64,000 nt of DNA from contig NZ_VTFT01000001.1 of NCBI RefSeq assembly GCF_008244685.1, positions 971,248-1,035,247 of the forward strand, given 5' to 3'. The translations under genes and the position numbers were made by a program. Within the stretch, counting starts at the first letter, position 1; each line of letters opens with the position of its first letter. The notes under the pieces are model-generated. The model was not told where the DNA came from, made no database searches, and saw nothing but the letters and a program-made list of their open reading frames with translations. Below are positions 42,651 to 52,911 of the stretch, piece after piece. Origin of the DNA: Luteimonas viscosa (GTDB taxonomy: Bacteria > Pseudomonadota > Gammaproteobacteria > Xanthomonadales > Xanthomonadaceae).

Positions 42651-44726
42651 ATGATCGCTGGCCTCGATGGACTGCGCTTCAGCCACTGGCAGGTCGAGCT
42701 CCGCCCGGACGGCGTGCTGGTGCTGTCGTTCGACCGCGAAGGCGAGTCGGTCAACACCTTCGCCCAGGACGTCCTGATCGAACTGGAGGCGCTGCTGGAG
42801 CGCCTTGCGCTGGATGCGCCCAAGGCGCTGGTGCTGCGTTCGGCCAAGCAGAAGGGCTTCATCGCCGGCGCCGACATCCGCGAGTTCGCCGAGTTCGACC
42901 GCAAGGGCACGATCGGCGATTCGATCCGGCGCGGACAACAGGCGTTCCAGCGCCTGGCCGAGCTGCCCTGCCCCACGGTGTCCGCGATCCACGGCTTCTG
43001 CATGGGCGGCGGCACCGAGATCTCGCTGGCCTGCGACTACCGCATCGCCAGCAGCGATCCGTCCACCCGCATCGGCCTGCCCGAGGTGAAGCTGGGCATC
43101 TATCCCGGCTGGGGCGGCAGCGTGCGCCTGCCGCGTCTGGTCGGCGCGCCGGCGGCGATGGACGTGATGCTGACCGGGCGCACGCTGTCGGCGTCGTCGG
43201 CGAAGGCGATGGGCGTGGTCGACAAGGTGGTCGAGCCGGCGCTGCTGGTGGACGAGGCCGCCAGACTCGCGCTCGAAGGTCGCGAACGCCCGTTCAGGCA
43301 GCGCTTCCTGGGCTGGATCACCAACACCTGGCCCGTGCGCCAGGTACTGGCGCCCGTGCTGGTCAAGCAGGTCGCGCGCAAGGCCCGCAAGGAGCACTAC
43401 CCGGCTCCGTACGCGCTGATCGAGACCTGGCGCCGCAGCGGTGGCGGGATCCAGTCGCGTCTGTCGGCCGAGCGCAAATCGGTGGTCAAGCTCGCCGGCA
43501 CCCCGACCGCGCGCAACCTCACCCGCGTGTTCTTCCTGCAGGAGCGGCTCAAGGGGCTCGGCGGAAAGGAACCGCACGGCATCGCCCACGTGCACGTGGT
43601 CGGCGCCGGGGTGATGGGCGGCGACATCGCCGCGTGGTCCGCCTACAAGGGCTTCCAGGTGACGCTGCAGGACCGCGAGCAGAAATACATCGACGGCGCG
43701 CTGGCGCGCGCGCAGGACCTGTTCGCGAAGAAGGTCAGGGACGAGGCGAAGCGGCCCGAAGTCGCCGCGCGGCTGAAGTCGGACCTCGCCGGCGAGGGCA
43801 TCCCCGGCGCCGATCTCGTGATCGAGGCGATCATCGAGCAGGCGCAGGCCAAGCGCGAGCTCTACGCCACCGTCGAACCGCGACTCGAGCCCGACGCGCT
43901 GCTGACCAGCAACACCTCCTCCATTCCGCTCGAAGAACTGACCGGCCATATCGCGCGTCCCGCGCGGTTCGCCGGCCTGCACTACTTCAACCCGGTGGCG
44001 CTGATGCCGCTGGTGGAGATCGTGCGCCACGACGCGATGGACCCGCAGACCGAGCAGCGCCTCGCCGCGTTCTGCAAGGCGCTCGACAAGCTGCCGGTGC
44101 CGGTCGCCGGCACGCCCGGCTTCCTGGTCAACCGCCTGCTGTTTCCGTACATGCTGGAAGCCGCGCTCGCGTATTCCGAGGGCATCCCTGGCCCGGTCAT
44201 CGACAGGGCCGCGGTGAAGTACGGCATGCCGATGGGGCCGATCGAACTGATCGATACCGTCGGGCTCGACGTCGCCTACGGCGTCGGCCAGGAACTGGCG
44301 CCTTTCCTCGGGTTGTCGATCCCGCCGGCGCTGGCCAACCCGCCCGAACAGGGCAGGCGCGGCAAGAAGGACGGCCAGGGCCTGTACGCCTGGGAACGGA
44401 CCGACAAGGGCAGCAAGCCGAAGAAGCCCGAGGTGCCGAAGGACTACAAGGCGCCCGACGACCTCGAGGATCGCCTGATCCTGCCGCTGCTCAACGAAGC
44501 CGTGGCCGCGCTGCACGACGGCGTGGTCGAGGATGCGGACCTGCTCGACGCCGGCGTGATCTTCGGTACGGGCTACGCGCCGTTCCGCGGCGGTCCGATC
44601 CAGACCATCCGCGAAACCGGAGTCGACGCACTGCTCGCCCGGCTCGAGTCGCTGCGGGCGAAACACGGCGACCGCTTCGCGCCGCGCCCGGGCTGGGACA
44701 ATCCCGCATTGCGGCAGGCGGGCTGA
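42651..44726 (+). CDS. fadJ: FadJ-like multifunctional beta-oxidation protein (enoyl-CoA hydratase/3-hydroxyacyl-CoA dehydrogenase)
   Basis: Bifunctional fatty-acid oxidation enzyme of 691 residues. The hydratase domain (about 1-190) has the oxyanion-hole stretches IAGADIREFAEF and CMGGGTEISLACDYRIA, with catalytic acid in LPEVKLGIYPGWGG. The dehydrogenase part starts near 305 with VVGAGVMGGDIAAW. It continues with SNTSSIPLEELT, FAGLHYFNPVALMPLVEI and GTPGFLVNRLLFPYMLEA. No thiolase gene (fadI/fadA) follows, unlike enterobacterial operons. It is divergent from rpoE and convergent with the next gene 22 bp away. Confidence 0.93.
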   Translation: MIAGLDGLRFSHWQVELRPDGVLVLSFDREGESVNTFAQDVLIELEALLERLALDAPKALVLRSAKQKGFIAGADIREFAEFDRKGTIGDSIRRGQQAFQRLAELPCPTVSAIHGFCMGGGTEISLACDYRIASSDPSTRIGLPEVKLGIYPGWGGSVRLPRLVGAPAAMDVMLTGRTLSASSAKAMGVVDKVVEPALLVDEAARLALEGRERPFRQRFLGWITNTWPVRQVLAPVLVKQVARKARKEHYPAPYALIETWRRSGGGIQSRLSAERKSVVKLAGTPTARNLTRVFFLQERLKGLGGKEPHGIAHVHVVGAGVMGGDIAAWSAYKGFQVTLQDREQKYIDGALARAQDLFAKKVRDEAKRPEVAARLKSDLAGEGIPGADLVIEAIIEQAQAKRELYATVEPRLEPDALLTSNTSSIPLEELTGHIARPARFAGLHYFNPVALMPLVEIVRHDAMDPQTEQRLAAFCKALDKLPVPVAGTPGFLVNRLLFPYMLEAALAYSEGIPGPVIDRAAVKYGMPMGPIELIDTVGLDVAYGVGQELAPFLGLSIPPALANPPEQGRRGKKDGQGLYAWERTDKGSKPKKPEVPKDYKAPDDLEDRLILPLLNEAVAALHDGVVEDADLLDAGVIFGTGYAPFRGGPIQTIRETGVDALLARLESLRAKHGDRFAPRPGWDNPALRQAG

Positions 44727-44748
44727 CCGCCCCCGCGCATCCGGCGAT

Positions 44749-45822
44749 CTACTCGGCTGGCGATATGGCGGGTGCCTGCCCGCCCTCGATGCCGAGCGCC
44801 ACGAGCGCCTGCGCGAGCGCGCTGCGTTGCGCTTCGAGCTCGTCGGGGCCGTCGTAGGCGAACACCGTCCAGGTCTCGCCCGCGCGCATCGTTTCTCCGG
44901 GTGCGAGGCTGCGCATCGGCGCGTGCACTTCCAGTTCCAGCAACCCGGCATCGGGATCGGCGTGGTGCCAGTCGAGGTAGAGTTCGACCTGGCCGTGTTC
45001 GGGATCGATGGCTTCGTCCGGCTGGCGCTCGAACCGGATCAGCAGCAGTTGCCCGGCGTTGAAGCCGGCGATCCAGCCCGCGGACGGCGCGATGAAGATC
45101 TTCCCGCGCCGTCCGCGCTTGCCCGGCGGCGGCGGATCGAGGCGCAGCGAGTAGACACCATCCTCCCACCACGCGACGGGACCGGCGTAGACCTCGGTCT
45201 CGTCGGCGCGCAGCCGCGCATCTTCCGGCGCCGCCACCGGCACGAACACCCGGCTGCCGGCAGGCAGGCGGGTGTTGAACCACAGGTCGCGGCGCACCTC
45301 GCGGTCGCGGATGTTGACCGCTTCGGCCGACAGTTCCAGCGTCGCCGGCGCCGTGCCGGACAGCCGGAACGCCTGGGTCGCCTGCAGTCCGCTCACCGGG
45401 CTGGGCATGCCCTCGAGCACCAGCCGGTCCGCAGCCTGCTCGACGATGCGGTTGCGCGCGTTCGCCAGCCATGGATCCGGTGGCCATTGCGCGGCGGCGG
45501 CGCGGCGCTGCGGATTGACGTCCTGGTCGAGCCACCAGCGCGATTGCGGGCCGGTCCAGAGCTCGTGGCCCATGTAGGGGATGTTCTCGCCGTCCGCCGC
45601 GGGCACCGGATCGGGCACGGCATCGACCGCCGCGCCCACCTTCAGCAGGTTCGGACGGCCGGGCAGCGACACATGCACGATGCGCCCGCCCAGGGCCGGC
45701 GCAATCTCGACCTGCAGGTGCCCGTCGTCCAGCCGGACGCGCTCGGCGCCGGCCACTACGAAGGCCGGGAGACAGAGCAACGCCGCCACCAGTATCCCGA
45801 CGACCGGAAGGCGCGGTCGCAT
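44749..45822 (-). CDS. Secreted DUF4380-like protein
   Basis: Exported protein of 357 residues with a signal peptide (about 1-24, cleavage after VVAGA). The rest is beta-rich and has the general pattern of DUF4380/galactose-mutarotase-like proteins (YMGHELWTGPQSRWW, LWFNTRLPAGSRVF, ETWTVFAYDG). This assignment is by pattern only. It follows pilZ by 5 bp and so belongs to the end of the fab-tmk-holB-pilZ row. Its substrate, if any, is unknown. The start at 45822 is the only one that gives a signal peptide. Confidence 0.7.
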   Translation of the reverse strand: MRPRLPVVGILVAALLCLPAFVVAGAERVRLDDGHLQVEIAPALGGRIVHVSLPGRPNLLKVGAAVDAVPDPVPAADGENIPYMGHELWTGPQSRWWLDQDVNPQRRAAAAQWPPDPWLANARNRIVEQAADRLVLEGMPSPVSGLQATQAFRLSGTAPATLELSAEAVNIRDREVRRDLWFNTRLPAGSRVFVPVAAPEDARLRADETEVYAGPVAWWEDGVYSLRLDPPPPGKRGRRGKIFIAPSAGWIAGFNAGQLLLIRFERQPDEAIDPEHGQVELYLDWHHADPDAGLLELEVHAPMRSLAPGETMRAGETWTVFAYDGPDELEAQRSALAQALVALGIEGGQAPAISPAE

Positions 45823-45827
45823 CGCCC

Positions 45828-46187
45828 TCACATCGTGTGCGTGGGCTTGTCCGCGGTCAGCGTGCCCGCGAGCAGGGTTTCGATCCGGTTCTTCACCGTC
45901 TCGCCTTCCGGGGTATCGGCGAACTGCACGCCGACGCCGGCGATGCGCGCGCCCTGGGCACCGGTCGGGGTCACCCAGACCACCTTGCCGGCCACCGGCA
46001 GCCGGTCGCTGGACTCGGGCAGGGTCAGCAGCAGGAACACCTCGTCGCCGAGGAAGTAGCGCTTGGACGTGGGAACGAAGATGCCGCCGTACTTCAGGTA
46101 CGGCATGTACGCGCTGTACAACTGGGTCTTGTCCTTCAGCGCCAGCGACAGGATGCCCTGCCGTGCGCCGCCCGCGGTGCTGCTCAT
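45828..46187 (-). CDS. pilZ: PilZ-domain protein, type IV pilus type
   Basis: Small PilZ protein of 119 residues. It aligns in pattern with the Xanthomonas PilZ (XAC1133 type), which does not bind c-di-GMP but contacts FimX and the pilus ATPase PilB. In line with that, the RxxxR and D/NxSxxG binding motifs of true c-di-GMP receptors are missing; conserved parts are YLKYGGIFVPT, YFLGDEVFLLL and GVGVQFAD. The start overlaps the holB stop by 4 bp, the same gene order as in Xanthomonas. Confidence 0.88.
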   Translation of the reverse strand: MSSTAGGARQGILSLALKDKTQLYSAYMPYLKYGGIFVPTSKRYFLGDEVFLLLTLPESSDRLPVAGKVVWVTPTGAQGARIAGVGVQFADTPEGETVKNRIETLLAGTLTADKPTHTM

Positions 46188-47134
46188 CGGTAAGTCCTCG
46201 ATCCCGTCCCGGCGCGCTGCACTTCGTCGCCGCGCCATGCAAGCAGCAGTTCCGCGACCGCGAGATCCGCGCGCACCGTGGTGCGCAGCAGGTCGCGGGT
46301 GCGGTTGGCCGCATCGAACCACCGCGCCAGCTTCCGGATTCGCGCCGGATCGGTCAACCCCGCGGCTTCGGCCAGTGCCAGGTCGGCGGCATGGCGCAGG
46401 CGAAGCGCCGCGTCCTCGTCGGCGACCCAGCGTTGCGCGGTCTCGATCGGCGCGGCATCGCCACGCGCGAGCCTGGCCAGGTCGCCGGCCACGTCCTTGC
46501 GCAGTTGCAGGCCGCCGTCGCGCAGCCAGGCATCGGCGAGGCCGGGATGCCCGCGCGCCGCATCCAGCGCCTCGACCGCTGCCTTGTCGGCGTGACCGCT
46601 GGCGCGCAGCCACGCCAGCGCCTCGTCACGGGGCGGCAGACGCAGCTCCAGCCGCTGGCAGCGGCTGCGGATGGTCGCGGGCAGGCGTGCAGGATTGGAT
46701 GCGATCAGCCACAGGTAACGGCCCGGCTGCGGCTCCTCCAGGGTCTTGAGCAGGGCGTTCGCGGCCGAGGCGTTGAGCGCGTCGGCCGGATCGACGATCG
46801 CCACCTGCGCGCCACCGTACTGCGACGTGAGCGAGAGCTTCTCCGACAGTTCCCGGATCTGCTCGATCACGATCTCGGTGCGCAGCCTGGTGCCTTCACG
46901 GTTGGGCTGCAGAGTCACCACGGTGAAATCCGGATGGGTCCCGGCCGCGATCAGATGCGCCGCGCGCGGCATGTGCGCATCCAGCAGGTGGGCGGCGAGC
47001 CGTTCGGCGACCGCGCGCTTGCCGAGCCGGGCCGGGCCGCAGACCAGCAGCGCGTGGCCCAGCCGGCCGTCGGCGAGCGAGGCCAGCGCCTGGTCGTGCG
47101 CACGCTGCTGCCAGGGCGCCAGTGGATCGGTCAT
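46184..47134 (-). CDS. holB: HolB, DNA polymerase III delta prime subunit
   Basis: Clamp-loader subunit of 316 residues. An AAA+ domain (about 1-170) has a P-loop variant ([16 protein letters not shown]). The arginine-finger SRC motif is in [13 protein letters not shown]. The C-terminal collar domain is less conserved. It lacks two of the zinc-binding cysteines seen in many DnaX relatives, which is normal variation for delta prime in this group. Overlaps tmk and pilZ by 4 bp each, so translation is coupled. Confidence 0.92.
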   Translation of the reverse strand: MTDPLAPWQQRAHDQALASLADGRLGHALLVCGPARLGKRAVAERLAAHLLDAHMPRAAHLIAAGTHPDFTVVTLQPNREGTRLRTEIVIEQIRELSEKLSLTSQYGGAQVAIVDPADALNASAANALLKTLEEPQPGRYLWLIASNPARLPATIRSRCQRLELRLPPRDEALAWLRASGHADKAAVEALDAARGHPGLADAWLRDGGLQLRKDVAGDLARLARGDAAPIETAQRWVADEDAALRLRHAADLALAEAAGLTDPARIRKLARWFDAANRTRDLLRTTVRADLAVAELLLAWRGDEVQRAGTGSRTYR

Positions 47135-47871
47135 GCGCGTTTCCGCCACTCGCGCAGATGCCGTACCGCCTCGACCGCCACCTCGCCGACGCCCTGCGAG
47201 GCGTCGACCACCCGGAAGCGACCCGGCTCCGCGGCGGCGCGCGCGCGATACGTCGCCCGCACGCGCTCGAAGAACTCGTCGCGCTCGGATTCGATCCGGT
47301 CGGGCACCAGGTCGCGTCCGCGCGTGCGCTCGCGCCCGCGCGCCACGTCGACGTCGAGCAGCAGGGTCAGTCCCGGCTGCAGCCCGACCACGCGCCGTTC
47401 CAGTTCCGCGATCCAGTCCGCGTCGAGTCCGCGGCCACCGCCCTGGTAGGCGTAGCTCGAATCGGTGAAGCGGTCGCACAGCACCCATGCGCCGCGCGCC
47501 AGCGCCGGCGCGATCGTCTCGCGCACGTGCTGCGCGCGCGCGGCGAACATCAGCAGCAGTTCCGCCTCGGCCGACGGCGCCACGTGCGCGGGATCCAGCA
47601 GCAGGCCGCGGATCTTCTCCGCCAGCGGCGTGCCGCCGGGTTCGCGGGTCGCCACGATCTCGTCGCCGCCCTCGCGCAGTGCCTCGCGCAGCGCGTTGAG
47701 CACGGTGGTCTTGCCGGCGCCCTCGCCGCCTTCCAGCGAAACGAAACGCGGATGGGACGGCACGCGCGGGAGACGACCGGCGGATACACGGGGCGATTCC
47801 GGGTGCGAGGCCGTCGCCGTCTCGCCAGGGACGGCAGCTGACGCCTTGCGCGTGGATCCTGATCCGCTCAT
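47131..47871 (-). CDS. tmk: Thymidylate kinase
   Basis: Phosphorylates dTMP to dTDP. The core has the P-loop GGEGAGKTT (residues 48-56), the DR motif in [20 protein letters not shown] and a lid region near 185. The frame from the ATG at 47871 (246 residues, overlapping mltG by 4 bp) adds 36 low-complexity residues before a GTG at 47763. From that GTG the protein is 210 residues, the usual size. Neither start has a good ribosome binding site; I give the longer because of the operon overlap. Confidence 0.93.
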   Translation of the reverse strand: MSGSGSTRKASAAVPGETATASHPESPRVSAGRLPRVPSHPRFVSLEGGEGAGKTTVLNALREALREGGDEIVATREPGGTPLAEKIRGLLLDPAHVAPSAEAELLLMFAARAQHVRETIAPALARGAWVLCDRFTDSSYAYQGGGRGLDADWIAELERRVVGLQPGLTLLLDVDVARGRERTRGRDLVPDRIESERDEFFERVRATYRARAAAEPGRFRVVDASQGVGEVAVEAVRHLREWRKRA

Positions 47872-48923
47872 CGCGGCCCGAACTGTTCGCGATAACGGCG
47901 CACGTACTGGCGCACGGCGGCGTTGTGCTCGTCGAGCGTGCGCGAGAACACATGGCGGCCGCTGCCGTCGCCGACCGCGACGAAATACAGCGTGTCGCCG
48001 TCGGCCGGGTTGGTCGCGGCGCGGATCGCGTCGACCCCGGCCATCGCGATCGGGGTCGGCGGCAGGCCGTCGCGGGTGTAGGTGTTGTAGGGGGTGTCGG
48101 CGAGCAGGTCGGCGCGGCGGATGTTGCCGTCGTAGGCGCTGCCCATGCCGTAGATCACCGTCGGATCGGTCTGCAGGCGCATGCCGAGCTTCAGCCGGCG
48201 CGTGAACACGCCGCCGATCTGCGCGCGCTCCTCGGCGATCCCGGTTTCCTTCTCGATGATCGAGGCCAGCACCAGCGCTTCGTCGGCGTTGTCCAGCGGA
48301 ATGTCGGCGGCACGCGATTCCCACGCGGCCTGCAGCGCCCGCTCGAGCGCGGCGTTCGCGCGCCGCAGCAGGTCGAGGTCGCTGTCGCCGCGCGTGTAGA
48401 CATAAGTTTCCGGCAGGAACCGGCCCTCGGGATGCGTGCCGGGATGGCCGAGGGCTTCCATCAGCGCGGCGTCGTCGAGCTCGCCGATCGTCTGCACCAG
48501 CGGATTCGCCTTCGCCAGCGCCGCGCGCAGCTCGCGGATGTTCCAGCCCTCGACCACCGTGAAGCGGTAGCTGACCACCTTGCCGTCGCGCATCCGCTCG
48601 AGCAGCAGGCGCGGCGTCAACGCCGGGTCGAGCGCGTATTCGCCGACCTGGATGCGGCCGTCCGCACCGAGCTGGCGCGCCAGCAACTGCCATTCGGCGT
48701 CGTGGCCTTGCGTCGCGCCCGCTTCCCGCAGCTTGCCCAGCACGCGCGCGAACGAGTCACCGCGCTCCACCACCAGCGCCGCGCCATCCCGCATGCCCGA
48801 CAGCGGCGCGTCGGCGAAACCGGTGTAGCGGTCGTACAGCCAGTAGCCGGCGGCGCCCGCCAGCAGTGCGGACAGCATGAACAACAGGCCCAGGCCGCGC
48901 CTGCGCCTGCCCTCAGCGGCCAT
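47868..48923 (-). CDS. mltG: MltG, endolytic murein transglycosylase
   Basis: Inner-membrane enzyme of 351 residues that cuts nascent glycan strands. It has one N-terminal helix (about 9-30), a LysM-like region ([19 protein letters not shown]), and the YceG domain with the catalytic glutamate in [15 protein letters not shown]. The C-terminal block reads [11 protein letters not shown] and [18 protein letters not shown]. In E. coli it is yceG, located between pabC and tmk; here it follows pabB. Confidence 0.95.
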   Translation of the reverse strand: MAAEGRRRRGLGLLFMLSALLAGAAGYWLYDRYTGFADAPLSGMRDGAALVVERGDSFARVLGKLREAGATQGHDAEWQLLARQLGADGRIQVGEYALDPALTPRLLLERMRDGKVVSYRFTVVEGWNIRELRAALAKANPLVQTIGELDDAALMEALGHPGTHPEGRFLPETYVYTRGDSDLDLLRRANAALERALQAAWESRAADIPLDNADEALVLASIIEKETGIAEERAQIGGVFTRRLKLGMRLQTDPTVIYGMGSAYDGNIRRADLLADTPYNTYTRDGLPPTPIAMAGVDAIRAATNPADGDTLYFVAVGDGSGRHVFSRTLDEHNAAVRQYVRRYREQFGPR

Positions 48924-48953
48924 GCGGCAGCTCCATCGATGGGGATCGCCCGG

Positions 48954-50333
48954 TCATCGGCTCAGGATACCTGCCCCGGCACCGGTCGGGACCAGCGCCT
49001 GCAGCATGCCGCGCGCCTTGGCCCGGGTTTCGTCGAGTTCGCGCTGCGGATCGGAATCGGCCACGATCCCCGCGCCGGTGCGGAAACGCACGCGCGCGCC
49101 TTCGACCTCGGCACTGCGGATCAGGATGTTCAGGTCGAGGTCGCCGTCCCGGTTCAGCCAGCCCATCGCGCCGGTGTAGGCGCCGCGCCCGGTGCGTTCG
49201 AGCTCGGCGATGACCTGCATGCAGCGCACCTTGGGGCAGCCGGTGATGGTGCCACCGGGGAACACGGCGGCGATCACCTGGCCGGGCGTCGCCTCGCCGT
49301 GCAGTCTCCCGCGCACGTTGCTGACGATGTGATGGACGTGCGCGTAACTCTCGATCGTCATCAGCTCGTCGACCTCGACGCTGCCCGGCACGCACACGCG
49401 CCCGAGGTCGTTGCGCTCCAGGTCGACCAGCATCACGTGTTCGGCGCGCTCCTTGGGATGCCCGATCAGTTCGCGCACGCGGGCGCCTTCGTCGTCGCCG
49501 GGAATGCGCGGCCGGGTGCCGGCGATCGGCCGGGTCTCGACCACGTCGCCGCGCACCGAGACCAGGCGCTCGGGCGAGGCGCTGACCACCGCCCAGCCGG
49601 GACCGGCGTACAGACCCGAGAACGGCGCGGGATTGGCCTCGCGCAGGCGCGCATAGAGACGCGCGGGGTCCATCGGCGCATCGAACCTCGCGCGCCAGCC
49701 GCGCGACAGGTTGACCTGGAACACATCGCCGGCGGCGAGGTAGTCGAGGATGCGGCCGACGCCCCCGACAAAGCGCCCGGGCTCGTCCTCCTCCACGTCC
49801 GTGGGCGGTTGCCACGCGGGCATCGCTGCGAGCCGGTTCGCGCGGGCGAGATCGTCGTCGATGGTGTCGAGCATCGCCGCGTCGCCGGATTCGACTACCG
49901 CGATGCACTCGCCGCTCGCGTGGTCGCGCAATACCGCGGCGGGACAGCGCAACGCCTGCGCCACCGGCAGGCCTCCCTCGGCCGCGGGCAGTTGCAGGAC
50001 CGGCTCGACCTGGTGCGCGAGCTCGTAACCCAGCAGCAGCGCCCAGCCGCCACGGAACGGCCATCGCGGCTCCTCGCGTGCCAGCCGCAGCGATCGCCAT
50101 GCACGATCGAGCGCGTCCAGGAATGTGCCTGCGAGCGCCTGGCCGGCCTGGTCGCGCGTGATGCCGTCCGGCGCGAGGGTCAGGGACTGGCCCGCCGTCA
50201 TCAGAAGCAGGTCCCAGCGCCCCTGCGCGGTGCCGTGCGCAACCGACTGCAGCAGCAGCGGATAGCGCGCGGGCGCCAGCCGATGCAGCGACAACAGGTC
50301 GGTGGTGGTCGGGAGGGGGCGGGTGACCAGCAT
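48954..50333 (-). CDS. pabB: PabB-like aminodeoxychorismate synthase component I
   Basis: Chorismate-binding enzyme of 459 residues that makes 4-amino-4-deoxychorismate for folate, using ammonia from PabA. Chorismate-family motifs: GDVFQVNLSRGW, TRPIAGTRPR, HVMLVDLERNDLGRV, GTITGCPKVRCMQVI and GAYTGAMGWL. E. coli PabB has PIKGT, with an active-site lysine; this protein has alanine there, like anthranilate synthase and some PabB proteins. The place in the fab row and the absence of a trpG next door speak for PabB. The large palindromic element lies directly upstream of its start. Confidence 0.88.
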   Translation of the reverse strand: MLVTRPLPTTTDLLSLHRLAPARYPLLLQSVAHGTAQGRWDLLLMTAGQSLTLAPDGITRDQAGQALAGTFLDALDRAWRSLRLAREEPRWPFRGGWALLLGYELAHQVEPVLQLPAAEGGLPVAQALRCPAAVLRDHASGECIAVVESGDAAMLDTIDDDLARANRLAAMPAWQPPTDVEEDEPGRFVGGVGRILDYLAAGDVFQVNLSRGWRARFDAPMDPARLYARLREANPAPFSGLYAGPGWAVVSASPERLVSVRGDVVETRPIAGTRPRIPGDDEGARVRELIGHPKERAEHVMLVDLERNDLGRVCVPGSVEVDELMTIESYAHVHHIVSNVRGRLHGEATPGQVIAAVFPGGTITGCPKVRCMQVIAELERTGRGAYTGAMGWLNRDGDLDLNILIRSAEVEGARVRFRTGAGIVADSDPQRELDETRAKARGMLQALVPTGAGAGILSR

Positions 50334-50462
50334 GCAACGCCGTGGGGCGATATCCCGGTTCGGGAGAGCAAGGATAAGAGCAAACGCATCGCGGCAGGAC
50401 GCGAGCGGGCAAACTCGTCGGGCTGCCGGGGATCGCGACTGCATTCCCGAAGCCTCGATCTC

Positions 50463-50985
50463 AGAATCTTCCATCCGCCTGCGGCGGCCGGGTTCATTTC
50501 TTTTGATGGCGCCACTGCGCGCGCAGCGCACGCGAACAGCGAAGCTGGCCCGAAGGGCGAGGCCGCAGGCAGAGTCAAAGAAACGAACCAAAGAAAAACG
50601 CTCTCCCCGCAAGTGCACAAGCTCTCAACTGATACCGTCTCGAGATTTTCCGACTCGCCATCCATGGCTCGGTCGGAAAACGCCGCACATCCATGTGCGG
50701 CGCCCTCCGGGTCTGGAGGTTCGCGCGGTCGTTTGCCAAGAGAGTGACATTCCCTCGCTTGATCTCCGCGATTCGCCGAGTGATCCGTAGACCCGGAGGG
50801 CGGCGCGCAGGACGCGCGCCGTTTTTCGCCACGGCATGGATGCCGTGTCGAAAAATCCCGTTCCCGTCTCCGGTCGAGAGCTTGTGCACTTGCGAGAAAG
50901 CGCCTTTTGTTTGGTTCGTTTCTTTTGGCGCTTCAAAAGAAATGAACCCGCTCGCCTACGGCGAGCGGAAGCTCTTGCCTCAGAT
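50463..50985. repeat. Large palindromic non-coding element, copy B
   Basis: Same architecture as copy A. Left arm about 50466-50712, right arm 50791-50981, centre 78 nt with sequence unlike copy A. Hairpins: left 50681-50702; right 50802-50820 and 50830-50847. The left arm's 15-bp hairpin is interrupted by about 70 nt of extra GC-rich DNA (50505-50576) between its two halves. The whole gap 50334-51057 between pabB and fabF holds no supported gene. As in copy A, the neighbouring genes are both on the minus strand. Confidence 0.85.
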
Positions 50986-51057
50986 CTGTAGGCCAAAAAC
51001 CCCAACGGATCACGGGTCACGAATACGACGACCCTCTCCCGATCACACCGGAATCGA

Positions 51058-52296
51058 TCAGACCCGCTTGAACACCAGCGTCCCGTTGGTGCCGCCAAAC
51101 CCGAACGAGTTCGACAACGCGATGTCGATCTTCGCCTCGCGCGCCGTGTGCGGCACGTAGTCGAGGTCGCAGCCTTCGGAAGGGTTGTCGAGGTTGATCG
51201 TCGGCGGGATCACGCCGGCATGGATCGCCATCGCCGAGAACACCGCCTCGACCCCGCCGGCCGCACCCAGCAGGTGCCCGGTCATCGACTTGGTCGAGCT
51301 GACCATCAGCTTCGACGCATGCGCGCCGAACACCGACTTGATGCCCATCGTCTCGGCCAGGTCACCTTGCGGCGTGGATGTGCCATGCGCGTTGATGTAC
51401 CCGACCTCGGACGGATCGATTCCGGCATCCCGGATCGCCGCGACCATGCAGCGCGCGCCGCCCTCGCCGTTCTCGCTGGGCGCGGTCATGTGGTGGGCGT
51501 CGCCGCTCATGCCGAAGCCCGCGAGCTCGGCGTAGATGCGGGCGCCGCGAGCCTTCGCGCGCTCGAACTCTTCCAGCACCAGCACGCCCGCGCCGTCGCC
51601 CATCACGAAGCCGTCGCGGTCCTTGTCCCATGGCCGCGAAGCCGCTTGCGGATCGTCGTTGCGCGTGGACAGCGCCTTCATCGCGCAGAAGCCGCCGACA
51701 GAGGTCGGGGTGGTCGCGAACTCGGCGCCGCCGGCGATCATCGCGTCGGCATCGCCGTACTGGATCATCCGCGCCGCCAGCCCGATGTTGTGGGTGGCGG
51801 TGGTGCAGGCGGTGACCACGGCGATGTTCGGGCCTTTCGCGCCGGTGATGATCGAGACATGGCCGGAGATCATGTTGATGATCGTGCTCGGCACGTAGAA
51901 CGGCGAGATCTTGCGCGGGCCGCCCTCGTGGTACTTGATCGAGGTGTCCTCGATGCCCTTCAGGCCGCCGATGCCGGCGCCGATCGCCACGCCGATGCGG
52001 TCGGCCGCTTCGCCCGACACTTCCAAGCCGGCGTCGGCGATCGACATCAATGCCGCGGCGACCCCGTAGTGCACGAAGGGGTCCATCTTCTTGATGTCCT
52101 TCGCGGCGATCCACTGCGAGGCGTCGAAATCCTTGACCTGCCCGGCGATGCGGGTCGCGAATGCGGACGCGTCGAAATGGGTGATCGGCCCGATGCCGGA
52201 CCGGCCGTTGACGATACCGTCCCAGCTCGACGCCAGGTCGTTGCCGAGTGGCGACAGGATGCCGATGCCGGTGATGGCGACGCGGCGCTTGGACAT
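51058..52296 (-). CDS. fabF: FabF, 3-oxoacyl-ACP synthase II
   Basis: Condensing enzyme that elongates acyl-ACP with malonyl-ACP. The 412-residue protein has the nucleophile in [12 protein letters not shown]. The catalytic histidines are in [11 protein letters not shown] and [15 protein letters not shown], so the Cys-His-His triad is complete. Start at 52296 ([10 protein letters not shown]). acpP lies 185 bp upstream, so a separate promoter is possible in that gap. Confidence 0.96.
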   Translation of the reverse strand: MSKRRVAITGIGILSPLGNDLASSWDGIVNGRSGIGPITHFDASAFATRIAGQVKDFDASQWIAAKDIKKMDPFVHYGVAAALMSIADAGLEVSGEAADRIGVAIGAGIGGLKGIEDTSIKYHEGGPRKISPFYVPSTIINMISGHVSIITGAKGPNIAVVTACTTATHNIGLAARMIQYGDADAMIAGGAEFATTPTSVGGFCAMKALSTRNDDPQAASRPWDKDRDGFVMGDGAGVLVLEEFERAKARGARIYAELAGFGMSGDAHHMTAPSENGEGGARCMVAAIRDAGIDPSEVGYINAHGTSTPQGDLAETMGIKSVFGAHASKLMVSSTKSMTGHLLGAAGGVEAVFSAMAIHAGVIPPTINLDNPSEGCDLDYVPHTAREAKIDIALSNSFGFGGTNGTLVFKRV

Positions 52297-52481
52297 GGTC
52301 GACTCTCTCCTCGCTGCATGGGGGACGGCGCTGCACGCCACGCTGCGGCGCGCCGCAAAACACGCGAGGCCGCAATGCGGCCCCGGTGTTGTTTCAGGTC
52401 GACCGGTTCACCGGTCGACGGATGGCATCGCCTGCGCGGCTACGCCGGGCCGTATGCGACCGGGCGTGGAGCCGACCGGCA

Positions 52482-52721
52482 TCACGCCTTGACGTGGGCC
52501 TTGATGTAGTCGATCGCCTGCTGCACCGAGGTGATCTTCTCGGCTTCCTCGTCGGGGATCTCGCACTCGAACTCTTCTTCGAGCGCCATCACCAGTTCGA
52601 CGGTGTCGAGCGAATCCGCGCCGAGATCGTCGACGAAGGAAGCGCTGGCGCTGACTTCCTCTTCCTTCACACCCAGTTGTTCGACCACGATCTTCTTGAC
52701 GCGTTCTTCGATGCTGCTCAT
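52482..52721 (-). CDS. acpP: Acyl carrier protein
   Basis: Carrier of growing acyl chains, 79 residues, acidic, four-helix. The phosphopantetheine attachment is Ser37 in [19 protein letters not shown]. An AT-richer, GGAG-lacking leader precedes it; a strong ribosome binding site was not obvious beyond AGCCAACAGCC. It lies between fabG and fabF, as usual. The product is needed at high level, so an internal promoter in the 190-bp gap to fabG is likely. Confidence 0.97.
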   Translation of the reverse strand: MSSIEERVKKIVVEQLGVKEEEVSASASFVDDLGADSLDTVELVMALEEEFECEIPDEEAEKITSVQQAIDYIKAHVKA

Positions 52722-52911
52722 TGGCTGTTGGCTCCGCGAAAGGCTGTTACGGTGGCAAGTGTAAGGGCTGGACCGGGGCGAGGATAGCGCGTTGCCGCCG
52801 CGCGGCCCCGGGGTTGTGGATCCGGACCGGGAAACCGGTCACGCAATCCCTTTGGAATCGGCAACTTAGGGCGTGACGCGGCAACGCCGCACCACCCCCG
52901 GATCGTTTCCC

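Noticed and set aside
47764-47871. A separate regulatory domain in front of thymidylate kinase.
   Set aside because: The 36 extra residues are low-complexity; a GTG at 47763 gives a normal-size enzyme, so the extension may not be translated.
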